Source: Archangium sp. (GTDB taxonomy: Bacteria > Myxococcota > Myxococcia > Myxococcales > Myxococcaceae). From it: a DNA stretch of 64,000 nucleotides. Position 1 is the first letter of the stretch; every line of letters starts with the position of its first letter. Below are positions 9,408-16,671 of the stretch, in pieces. The stretch is from the NCBI GenBank assembly GCA_030681645.1, contig JAUXRX010000005.1, positions 124,001 to 188,000 on the forward strand, given 5' to 3'. The translations under genes and the position numbers were made by a program. Below the pieces are notes generated by a model. That model saw only the letters and a program-made list of their open reading frames with translations, ran no database searches and had not been told where the DNA came from.

Positions 9408-10060
9408 AAGCGGTAGCCGATGCCCAGCGAGCTCTCGAAGGTCACCTCTGCGGGGCGCGCCGTGCGGATGGTCGGCCCGATGCGCGCGCGGAAGAAGACC
9501 GCGAGCTGGCTGGTGATGAAGTACTCCACGCCGCCGCCGGTGAGGATGGGGAGGTTGAAGCCGCCGAAGAGGCCGAACTCGACCCACATCGGCAGGTCGA
9601 CCAGCACCGCCACCGCGATCGCGCTCGACGCGGCGATGCCGAGGCGCAGCCCGACGGGAATGGTGAGCCCCACCCGCGCGCCCTGGAGGAACGACGAGTG
9701 ATAGAGAATGCCGGGCTCAGCGGTGAGCGCGAGCGACACCTTGCCCGAGTCGAGCAGGCGCAGCTTCAGCAGGCCCTGCAGCTTGAACCCCGGGGCGGTC
9801 TCGCGAAACATGCCCTCCACCCCGTACACGAAGCCCGCCCGCGCCCCGACGTTGATCCCCGGCGCGATGCCGCGCAGGAACCCGGCGCTGATCGCGGGGT
9901 AGCCGATCGACGCCTCGAGCGCGTTGGCCCCCGGAGCGAGCGTCCTGGCGCCCACCACGCTCCACGCCTGGCCGACGTCTTCCTGCACCACCTCGACCTT
10001 CACCTCTTCGCCCCGGGCCGACGCAGCCACCACCAGCACCGACAGGACCAACGCTCTCAT
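9404..10060 (-). CDS. Predicted outer-membrane beta-barrel protein
   Basis: The 218-residue protein has a signal peptide (MRALVLSVLVVAASARG) and then alternating hydrophobic strands rich in Gly and aromatic residues (ASIGYPAISAGFLRG, GLFGGFNLPILTGGGVEYF). It ends with Phe in a typical barrel C-terminus (SSLGIGYRF). No ligand-specific motif is visible, so a generic porin-like or structural barrel is the best call. The start ATG overlaps the stop of the upstream mutase gene (ATGA at 10057-10060), which indicates a two-gene operon, although a functional link to sugar phosphate metabolism is not obvious. Confidence 0.75.
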   Translation of the reverse strand: MRALVLSVLVVAASARGEEVKVEVVQEDVGQAWSVVGARTLAPGANALEASIGYPAISAGFLRGIAPGINVGARAGFVYGVEGMFRETAPGFKLQGLLKLRLLDSGKVSLALTAEPGILYHSSFLQGARVGLTIPVGLRLGIAASSAIAVAVLVDLPMWVEFGLFGGFNLPILTGGGVEYFITSQLAVFFRARIGPTIRTARPAEVTFESSLGIGYRF

Positions 10061-11799
10061 GGCAGCCCCCGCTCACGGGCCAGGGCGAGGAAGGCGGTTT
10101 CCATGGCAGCGAGCTGCTGCTGCGCCCGCGCGCGCGCCCCGGCCATCGGCTCACCCGCGGCGAGCGTCTCGCGCCACTCGAAGTACACCTTGATCTTCGG
10201 CTCGGTGCCCGAGGGCCGCAGCGTGACCCGGCTGCCGCCTTCCAGCTCCCACGCCAGCACGTTCGACTTCGGCAACGCGAGCGTCGAGCTGACGCCGCCC
10301 TGCTGCCGGCGCTGCGCCTGGTAGTCGTTGGTGGCGTCGATCTTCAGGTTCCCGATGGCCGAGATGGGCCGGGCGCGGAACGCTTCCATCACCGCGCGAA
10401 TCGTGGCGGCGCCGCTGGTGCCGGCCAGGGTGGCGTTGAACTGAGAGGCGACGAAGAGGCCGTGCTCGCGCTGCACCTCCTCGAGGTAGCCCAGCAGCGT
10501 GGTGCCGCGCGCCTTGCACCAGGCGGCCATGTCGGCGAGCACCAGCGCGGCGCCGACGCCGTCCTTGTCGCGCACCACGTCACCGACCGTGTAGCCGAGC
10601 GCCTCTTCGTACCCCATGACGAAGTGGATGCCCTGGGGCAGCAGCTCCATGGCGCGGTTGGCGATCCACTTGAAGCCGGTGAGCGTCTCTTCGAAGCGCG
10701 CGCCCTTCGCGGCGGCGATCGCCTTGAGCTGCACCGACGAGACGATGGTGGTGACGACGAGCGGGTTGGGGGTGGTCACCTGGGTGAGCATGAAGTGGCC
10801 GAGCAGCACGCCCACCTCGTTGCCGGTGAGCATGCGCAGCGCGCCCTTGTCATCTCGCGCCATCACCGCCAGGCGATCTGCGTCGGGGTCGTTGGCGAGC
10901 ACGAGGTCGGCCTTCACCTGCTCGGCGAGCGCGGTGGACAGGTCCATCGCGCCCTTCTCTTCGGGGTTGGGGAAGCGCACGGTGGGGAAGTCGCCGTCGG
11001 GTTCCTGCTGCTGGGCGACGGGGGCCACGTGCTTGAAGCCGGCCTCCTTGAGCGCCGCGAGCACCCACCGGCCGCCCACGCCGTGCATCGCCGTGTAGAC
11101 GATGGAGAGCTCACCGGTCTTCTTCGTGGGGCGCAGCGCGAGGATCGCGTCGAGGTACTCCCGCTCGACCGACGCGGGCACGTCCTTCCACAGGCCCTTG
11201 CTGCGCGCGGTGGCCTCGTCCATCAGGGGGACGCTCTTCGCCGAGCCGACCGCGTCGATGGCCTTCGCGATGCCGACGTCGTGCGGGGGGACGATCTGCG
11301 CGCCGTTGCTCCAGTAGACCTTGTAGCCGTTGTACTCGGGCGGGTTGTGGCTGGCGGTCACCATCACCGCTGCCGCCGCGTTCACCTTCGCCAGCCCGAA
11401 CGCGGTGACCGGCGTGGGAGAGACGTCGACGAACACGTGGGCGGGCACGCCCTCCGCGGCGAACACCATGGCGCTCTCCCGGGTGAACTCGAGGCTCATG
11501 TGCCGGCCGTCGCGGCCGATGAGCACGCCGCGCTGGGCGAGGTCGGGCACGGTGGCCTTGAGGTACTTCGCCAGGCCCGAGGCGGTGCGGCGCACCACCG
11601 CCAGGTTCATGCGATTGGTGCCGCCGCCGAGCACGCCGCGCAGGCCGGCGGTGCCGAACTCGAGCGAGGCGCCGAAGCGGTCCTCGAGCTCCTTCCAATC
11701 CTGCTTCTTCAGCAGCGCGCGCACTTCGTCCGCGGTCTTCGGGTCGGGGTCGCCATCGGCCCACTCCGCTGCCACTGCTGCAAGGCGTTGCTGGTCCAT
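10057..11799 (-). CDS. pgcA: Phosphosugar mutase (PgcA/PGM2-type phosphoglucomutase, possibly phosphopentomutase)
   Basis: A 580-residue enzyme of the alpha-D-phosphohexomutase superfamily, which moves phosphate between C1 and C6 (or C5) of a sugar. The phosphoserine loop TASHNPPEYNGYK has the active Ser at 150. The Mg2+ loop NDPDADRLAV is at 303-312, the sugar-specificity loop GYEEALGY at 396-403 and the phosphate-binding RPSGTEPKIK near 540. The length matches B. subtilis PgcA and eukaryotic PGM2, and PGM2 members can act on pentose phosphates. A fossil copy of this gene joined to deoC at 20345-20640 suggests an ancestral mutase-deoC gene pair, so phosphopentomutase activity in nucleoside breakdown is a fair alternative. 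The start is ATG 11799. Confidence 0.92.
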   Translation of the reverse strand: MDQQRLAAVAAEWADGDPDPKTADEVRALLKKQDWKELEDRFGASLEFGTAGLRGVLGGGTNRMNLAVVRRTASGLAKYLKATVPDLAQRGVLIGRDGRHMSLEFTRESAMVFAAEGVPAHVFVDVSPTPVTAFGLAKVNAAAAVMVTASHNPPEYNGYKVYWSNGAQIVPPHDVGIAKAIDAVGSAKSVPLMDEATARSKGLWKDVPASVEREYLDAILALRPTKKTGELSIVYTAMHGVGGRWVLAALKEAGFKHVAPVAQQQEPDGDFPTVRFPNPEEKGAMDLSTALAEQVKADLVLANDPDADRLAVMARDDKGALRMLTGNEVGVLLGHFMLTQVTTPNPLVVTTIVSSVQLKAIAAAKGARFEETLTGFKWIANRAMELLPQGIHFVMGYEEALGYTVGDVVRDKDGVGAALVLADMAAWCKARGTTLLGYLEEVQREHGLFVASQFNATLAGTSGAATIRAVMEAFRARPISAIGNLKIDATNDYQAQRRQQGGVSSTLALPKSNVLAWELEGGSRVTLRPSGTEPKIKVYFEWRETLAAGEPMAGARARAQQQLAAMETAFLALARERGLP

Positions 11800-12030
11800 G
11801 GAGGCGAGGATTACGGCAAGCAGAGGACACGTGCCAGACTCTCGAGGGGGACTTGCTCACGGGCAGTCGTTGGAAGAACGGGCGCCGCTCACGCGCCCGC
11901 CCGGTGCAACTGGATGCCAGACGGGTTCGTCGCGTTCGAGCTCCTCAGGTGGGAGACCTACGCCGCGCTGGAGGCGTCAGGTAGCTCCCCCGCAGTTTGC
12001 CCAGCAAGACCGATCATCGATCAGGCCCGC
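11800..12030. other. Gap without a recognised gene
   Basis: The 231 bases between the mutase start and the subtilase stop contain no convincing frame. The first 25 bases match the sequence upstream of the fossil mutase copy at 20613-20637, which shows that the duplication included the mutase leader. Confidence 0.5.
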
Positions 12031-13647
12031 TCACATGTCGAACAACGGAATGAACGGGATCAGCTGAATGTGTTCGATTGCTCTTCTGAGATTCGGCTGG
12101 AAGCCGATCGGTTCAGCCAGATTGCCAGTCTGGCCCTCCCCAGTGACTCGGATGATCCTCATCAGGTCAGACTCGGTGAGCCGACCTCCGTGAAGTTCCG
12201 TGGCAACGCCTTGAATGATGCAAAGGGCCCCCGCGATCATGGGCGTCGCGGAAGAAGTGCCCGAGAACGACTTGTACCATTGCCTCTGATCACCAGGGTC
12301 GGAGGGGCTTTTCCATAAGTCTCCGTATCCCAAAGTGGCGACGCTGTCGCCCCACCCTTGAAGCCGAACACGGTTCCCGAAGTTCGAAAAACTCGATCGT
12401 GCATTGCTGGTGCTGACCCCGGCTCCAACCAGAATCGCGCCGCTCTCGCGTGTCAGAGTGTTAGCAAAATAGGAGTGGTCAAGATTCACGCCGCCATTCG
12501 CCGCCGCCTCGACCACACGGATCCCATTGGCAACTGCCGTCTTAATTGCAGTGAATTCCCAAGAATAGGTTTCAACCGGAATCCACTTGCCACATTCGCC
12601 GCCACAGGTTGAGGATATTGCGCCCAAAGGAACCGCAGGGTCCGGTGGAAACTGCTGCTCAATCAGAAGCGTGCGGTCGGGGCGCCCCCAATTCAGAAGA
12701 TTGTCCGTCGCGATGCCGATCGCTTGGGCGGGCGAATAGGGCCAACTTGGCAGTGGCGCGAGAAAAACCGTGAGAGGTGTCACGGGGGACGCCAACCCAG
12801 CGCGCGCCTCCGGCACGACGCCCTTTACGCCAATGCCGTTCGAATCGTCTGCCACGAGAATGCCCATCACGGCCGTTCCGTGTGATTTGGGGCTAGTGAG
12901 CCACATCGAAATTCCGATCGTTCCGAGCGTAGAGAAGGGCATGTCTTCATGGTCGAAAGTTGCGGCTGTCTCAACGTCATACATGTCGCAGATTGCACCT
13001 CGCCCACCGGCTATGCCATTGGCAAAGTCGTAATTGAACGTCGAAGCTAGATGCGTCTGCGCGAGCACCGGAGTTGTCGGCGGGATGTCCGCGATTGGCT
13101 CGGATGCCTTCGGCATTGCGTAGGCGACCTCGACGACGGCGAACGCACTAAGTGCGTCGCGGAAATCGCGCATTTCTGTCTGCGCAAAACTCCTCGAGAT
13201 GATGAAGTAGAGGGCGAGGGAGCCCAGTTCGTCACCAGTCGCAGCCTCTCCGGAATCTCTCATTGCATCCAAGCTGGCCGCGCTGAGGTCTCCATAGGGG
13301 ACCCTGGGCACTGCGCCGTACGTATCAAGCACGCCATTGAGGCTAAACAGCTCAGCGTTAATCTCTTCGCCAGTGAGTCCGTACCGGGTACGAAACACAG
13401 TGTCGCGGGCCGTGACCGAATGAGTGGCGACGAAGTGGCCGTCGTCAATCGATACTCGAGAGCCCTCCATGAACTTGATCACCACATGCTCAAGGGAGTG
13501 TGTCTCTGAGGAAACAGTCGCTGCAGCCGTCTTGGGCGGAAACGTGTAGTTTCCGGCGAGGGCTGCGTGCGCGACAACCAAAGCAACAGTCCCGAGCAGG
13601 CGAGCCAACGGTCCGCTGCCTTGCAGCATCATCTTATCCCGACTCAT
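12031..13647 (-). CDS. Secreted subtilisin-family (S8) serine protease
   Basis: A 538-residue exported protease. The start ATG 13647 opens a signal peptide (LARLLGTVALVVAHAALA); an earlier in-frame start at 13737 would place an odd basic stretch ahead of it. The catalytic triad is visible as Asp in AICDMYDVE (Asp221 or Asp224), His256 in SHGTAVMGILVADD, and Ser465 in SGTSSATPM, with the oxyanion Asn in VEAAANGG. The Asp motif is unusual because the classic DTG/DSG is missing. Residues 30-190 form an inhibitor-like propeptide region. The gene belongs to a leftward block with lower GC and less biased codon use than its surroundings, suggesting acquisition. A role in extracellular digestion or prey attack is inference. 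Confidence 0.87.
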   Translation of the reverse strand: MSRDKMMLQGSGPLARLLGTVALVVAHAALAGNYTFPPKTAAATVSSETHSLEHVVIKFMEGSRVSIDDGHFVATHSVTARDTVFRTRYGLTGEEINAELFSLNGVLDTYGAVPRVPYGDLSAASLDAMRDSGEAATGDELGSLALYFIISRSFAQTEMRDFRDALSAFAVVEVAYAMPKASEPIADIPPTTPVLAQTHLASTFNYDFANGIAGGRGAICDMYDVETAATFDHEDMPFSTLGTIGISMWLTSPKSHGTAVMGILVADDSNGIGVKGVVPEARAGLASPVTPLTVFLAPLPSWPYSPAQAIGIATDNLLNWGRPDRTLLIEQQFPPDPAVPLGAISSTCGGECGKWIPVETYSWEFTAIKTAVANGIRVVEAAANGGVNLDHSYFANTLTRESGAILVGAGVSTSNARSSFSNFGNRVRLQGWGDSVATLGYGDLWKSPSDPGDQRQWYKSFSGTSSATPMIAGALCIIQGVATELHGGRLTESDLMRIIRVTGEGQTGNLAEPIGFQPNLRRAIEHIQLIPFIPLFDM

Positions 13648-13715
13648 GTTCGCTCCGATTCCTAGAATAATCGAGTTAATATGAAGCCGATACCTACAAA
13701 GACGGAAGAGCCATC

Positions 13716-13820
13716 TCAGGAGCGCAACAGACAACACCTGAGTGACTGTTTAGCCCACACCTGAGTCGCCGTCAGCAATACAAGCATCACCATCATCAGA
13801 CTGTGGGTCGTCATCTTCAT
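13716..13820 (-). CDS. Possible small exported peptide
   Basis: A 34-codon frame (ATG 13820) encodes a signal-like hydrophobic run SLMMVMLVLLTATQVWA followed by a short Cys-containing tail. An AGGA lies about six bases before the start. It sits between the subtilase and the small lipoprotein, both on the same strand. It may be a genuine secreted peptide or the residue of a truncated exported protein. No family is recognised. Confidence 0.35.
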   Translation of the reverse strand: MKMTTHSLMMVMLVLLTATQVWAKQSLRCCLLRS

Positions 13821-13839
13821 CGAGTGTCCTGAGACCCAT

Positions 13840-14259
13840 TCAAGCCGTCGCTGCGAGAAGTGCAGAAAGCGGAAGAACCGTCGGCATGCCAGACCCCTTG
13901 ATGGGAAGACCGCCGTTTGAGGTGTAGTTGCACTCGACAACGGGGAAGGGGCCCCACCACTCCGCTGGATCGAGGAAGTCACCAGGGTCAAATTGATAGG
14001 AATAGTTCTGGTAATTCGGGTCGTAGTGAACGCCTCCAATCAGCGTTACACCGACCGGCTCACGGCACACCCAATTGGTCGACTCAGTTAGCACGATCAG
14101 ATTCGGTTCGATGGACGTGTCTGAGAGGTTGGCGATCTCAGGTGCATTGATCCCTTCGGCGAAGTACTCGCAGGCCACGGGGCTGGTGTCGAGCTCAGTC
14201 GGCGGCTCGCTCTCGGATGTCAGACACCCAGTTGCTGCGAGCACCACAAAAAGAACCAC
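13840..14259 (-). CDS. Small lipoprotein of the low-GC block
   Basis: A 139-residue product with a short hydrophobic start and lipobox (LAATGC, Cys12), followed by an extracellular domain containing several Cys residues and aromatic-rich stretches (YDPNYQNYSYQFDPGDF, EWWGPFPVVECNY). The start is GTG 14259 because an in-frame stop lies just upstream. The signal peptide is unusually short, and an ATG at 14269 in another frame raises the possibility of a small frameshift at the 5' end. I do not recognise a family. It is one of a series of leftward genes for exported proteins. Confidence 0.6.
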   Translation of the reverse strand: MVLFVVLAATGCLTSESEPPTELDTSPVACEYFAEGINAPEIANLSDTSIEPNLIVLTESTNWVCREPVGVTLIGGVHYDPNYQNYSYQFDPGDFLDPAEWWGPFPVVECNYTSNGGLPIKGSGMPTVLPLSALLAATA

Positions 14260-14325
14260 CGTTCGACATTACAGCTCCCGTTGTCGTGCATTTGTTCCGA
14301 CCACATCTGACAAGAGGATCATGGG

Positions 14326-14706
14326 TCAGTTCATCGTCATGTAGCTGATGTCTTCCCCCCAACCACACAGGCCGGATCCGCAAGTCTCGGTCCTCGGGTA
14401 CAGCAAACAAGTGCCAGTGCCAAAGGCGGTGATCGTCCGTCCGGCGAGCTTCGCGGAGGCGGCGAGAGAGAGGATGCTCTTGCCGCCCGCGGTTGTGGTG
14501 TCGAACGCGAACACGTTCATCATCGAGTAGTTCGCGCTGGCAGCGCAGGTCGCCGGGGTGGAGATGTTCGTCGAGAAGAAGATGAACCCGCGCCCCGTTG
14601 CAGCATCGACACGGACCGAAGAGACGGTCGCGGTGACACTTCCCGCAGCAAACGCCGGGCTCGCGGTGAGAAGAAGGAAGAGGGCAACAGCGAACGTGGG
14701 CTTCAT
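14326..14706 (-). CDS. Small secreted protein (DUF5992-like family), paralogue 1
   Basis: A 126-residue exported protein. ATG 14706 begins a clear signal peptide (MKPTFAVALFLLLTASPAFA). The mature part starts with GSVTATVSSV, has the recurrent block GGKSILSLAASAKLAGRTIT and ends in a Cys-Gly-Trp segment (GLCGWGEDISYMTMN). I recall a widespread family of small exported proteins with this GTVTS...MLS..L.AKASGK...W.D pattern; the family name is from memory and uncertain. The protein at 16053 shares the AAKLAGR core and a similar C-terminus, so the two look paralogous. They flank the metalloprotease gene. Function unknown. Confidence 0.7.
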   Translation of the reverse strand: MKPTFAVALFLLLTASPAFAAGSVTATVSSVRVDAATGRGFIFFSTNISTPATCAASANYSMMNVFAFDTTTAGGKSILSLAASAKLAGRTITAFGTGTCLLYPRTETCGSGLCGWGEDISYMTMN

Positions 14707-14783
14707 GGGAACTCCTGGCGTGAGGGTTGACGACGCGATGAGTCGGTAGGTGCTCATCGGGGACTGCGGGAGTGGAAACCAAC

Positions 14784-15959
14784 CTAGGGGATGGTGGCCA
14801 TCACCAGCGCCGCGAACAAAGAGTCGTCCGCAACGACGTCGGTCGAGGCGTAGTGGGGCCGCCCCATTGAGTCAGTGAACTGGAGGTAGAGGTTGTTTGT
14901 GCCTGCGGGATGAACGCGCTCGTCGGTCGGCGTTCCGCCGAGGTATTGGCTCCCTCGATACCAGGAACTCGTCTGCTGATAGAACTCAGAGCCACCGGCG
15001 GCCGTCCACTCCGTACCGATTGCGACGGCCTCGGTGGTTAGCACGACGATGCCGAACGCTGTCTCGAAGGCCGGTCCGCGAACGGGGCGCAGCGTACGGG
15101 TGAAAGAATGGGGGTAGAGCATTTGCACGCCCAGGGCATCGAACCGACTCAGGGAAGTCTTTCGTGGAGCGCAGTAGTTCATTACCGAGTCTGGGTCGAA
15201 CTCAGTTAGATTGCGGTAAACGAATGGGCTGCGATTACCAATCCAACTCTGCGCAGTGCAGAGGTCCACTGTCTCTGCAGGCCAGCAACCCGTCGCGGTA
15301 AACGTCAGTTTATATACAGACGTTCCACATGGGGTTGGAACTGGAGTTGGCTGGGCGTTTACGACTTGTTGTGCGCGAAAAAGTCGCTGCGCCTCACAGT
15401 CGCAAAGTGGCACCTCGAGTGTTCCAGGCGAGGTGGCTCGTTGGTGTTCGTGCGCGAATCCAAGCGCATGCCCGACTTCGTGGATCCCGACTGCTGTTGT
15501 GTCTGCCAAATTCCCAGAACCCACACCAACGACGCACGACGTGTCCCGTCCCGTGCCACAGAATCCTGCGCCGCTCAGGTTCGCGCTCAGCGTGACTCTG
15601 AGCGTATTGACGGGAGGAGAGGGAAGGCACGTGCCGGTGTCTGAGAACGAGAGCGAGGAGGAGGCCTGCCACGTTTGCTGTAGAGCGCTCATCAACGCGT
15701 TCTTGGCCCCGGTGTAGTCAATTGGGGCCGTGCCTCCGTCAGGAAGCGGAAAGGTCGAACCGCCGTCAGGAAGGAGTTGATAGGTAAAGCAGACATTGAC
15801 GATGTCGCTCCAAAGAACAAACGACTGAAACGCTGCAAGTTCATCCCTCTTGTTGGCAACACTCTGCTCGCCAACGTCGAGAGCAGTGGGGTCCTCAGGT
15901 GTCGACGTGCCTGCGCACGAAACAAGGCAACCGACCAGTGCGGCGAAAAGGAATCGCAT
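14784..15959 (-). CDS. Metzincin-type zinc metalloprotease lipoprotein
   Basis: A 391-residue lipoprotein protease. ATG 15959 opens a signal peptide with lipobox LVSC. The zinc signature HEVGHALGFAHEH places ligands at His160, His164 and His170 with Glu161 as catalytic base, and SVMNYC further on is the Met-turn. This HExxHxxGxxH plus Met-turn arrangement identifies a metzincin, closest in look to matrixin/M10-like or M12-like proteases. A C-terminal region of about 90 residues has no recognised motif. Several Cys pairs suggest a disulfide-stabilised extracellular fold. It may act on prey or host proteins; that is inference from the setting among other secreted proteins of lower GC. Confidence 0.88.
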   Translation of the reverse strand: MRFLFAALVGCLVSCAGTSTPEDPTALDVGEQSVANKRDELAAFQSFVLWSDIVNVCFTYQLLPDGGSTFPLPDGGTAPIDYTGAKNALMSALQQTWQASSSLSFSDTGTCLPSPPVNTLRVTLSANLSGAGFCGTGRDTSCVVGVGSGNLADTTAVGIHEVGHALGFAHEHQRATSPGTLEVPLCDCEAQRLFRAQQVVNAQPTPVPTPCGTSVYKLTFTATGCWPAETVDLCTAQSWIGNRSPFVYRNLTEFDPDSVMNYCAPRKTSLSRFDALGVQMLYPHSFTRTLRPVRGPAFETAFGIVVLTTEAVAIGTEWTAAGGSEFYQQTSSWYRGSQYLGGTPTDERVHPAGTNNLYLQFTDSMGRPHYASTDVVADDSLFAALVMATIP

Positions 15960-16052
15960 TGTACCCTCCCACACCCGAGCAGAGAGTGCGGTGAGAAAGA
16001 GAAAGGCCAGGCCAGGCGTGTTGTCAGATCGGTTACTGCGAGTCGCGCCGGC

Positions 16053-16508
16053 CTACATCATCGTGACGACTTCGACTCGACAACCGTACCCGACACCGAG
16101 ACCGGCGGCAGACGAGTTGTTGGTTGTAGCGATCCAGACCCTGCGACCAGCCAACTTTGCGGCAGTGAGGGTGCTGATCATGGCTTTCATTGCCTCAGCC
16201 GTCACAGGGATTCCGCTGCTTGGATTCAGATTTACGGCAATTTCACCCCAGGTATTGCCGCTGACACCGGTGCCGCAGAGAGCAACTCCGCCATCAAGCT
16301 GAAACCGAAAGGGGCCGTTGCCATTCTGTTGAATTTGACCGACCAGGGCTCCTGCACTTGACATGCCAGCTGAAGGAACGAACATGTCGAAGCCGTACGC
16401 AACCGGCGGCGAAACCAAGGTCAAAGCCAGAACGGCCGACAAGCCCATCTTGCTCAGTTTGGTGGCCCCAACCTTCATCGCGCTCACTTGCTGCTTTGTC
16501 GTGTTCAT
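16053..16508 (-). CDS. Small secreted protein (DUF5992-like family), paralogue 2
   Basis: A 151-residue exported protein. The start ATG 16508 is preceded by a good ribosome site, AAGGAAA, seven bases upstream. The signal peptide is long (Lys-rich N-region, then LSAVLALTLVSPPVAYG). The mature part carries ALCGTG, EAMKAMISTLTAAKLAGRRV and a terminal GYGCRVEVVTMM, in the same order as the 126-residue paralogue at 14326. It is the first gene of the leftward low-GC block and may set the promoter for the block. No catalytic motif is visible. Confidence 0.72.
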   Translation of the reverse strand: MNTTKQQVSAMKVGATKLSKMGLSAVLALTLVSPPVAYGFDMFVPSAGMSSAGALVGQIQQNGNGPFRFQLDGGVALCGTGVSGNTWGEIAVNLNPSSGIPVTAEAMKAMISTLTAAKLAGRRVWIATTNNSSAAGLGVGYGCRVEVVTMM

Positions 16509-16671
16509 GTGCTTTCCTTTGGCATTGGGTTGATTTGAGGTGGTCGTGACGGTGCGCTCGCCTCAGCAAGGCGTACGCCAGCACCGCGCCCCCAAAAACA
16601 CGGGGTGGCCCCTCTGCACGAGGCGGGATTTGTCGCAGCGCTGGGATTTCGATCTCAGGAGTGCGACGAAG
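16509..16671. other. Gap between the low-GC block and the activator gene
   Basis: This 163-base gap precedes the first gene of the exported-protein block. It becomes GC-rich again toward 16600, so it marks the right border of the compositional change. No repeat, integrase or tRNA was seen at the border. Confidence 0.4.
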
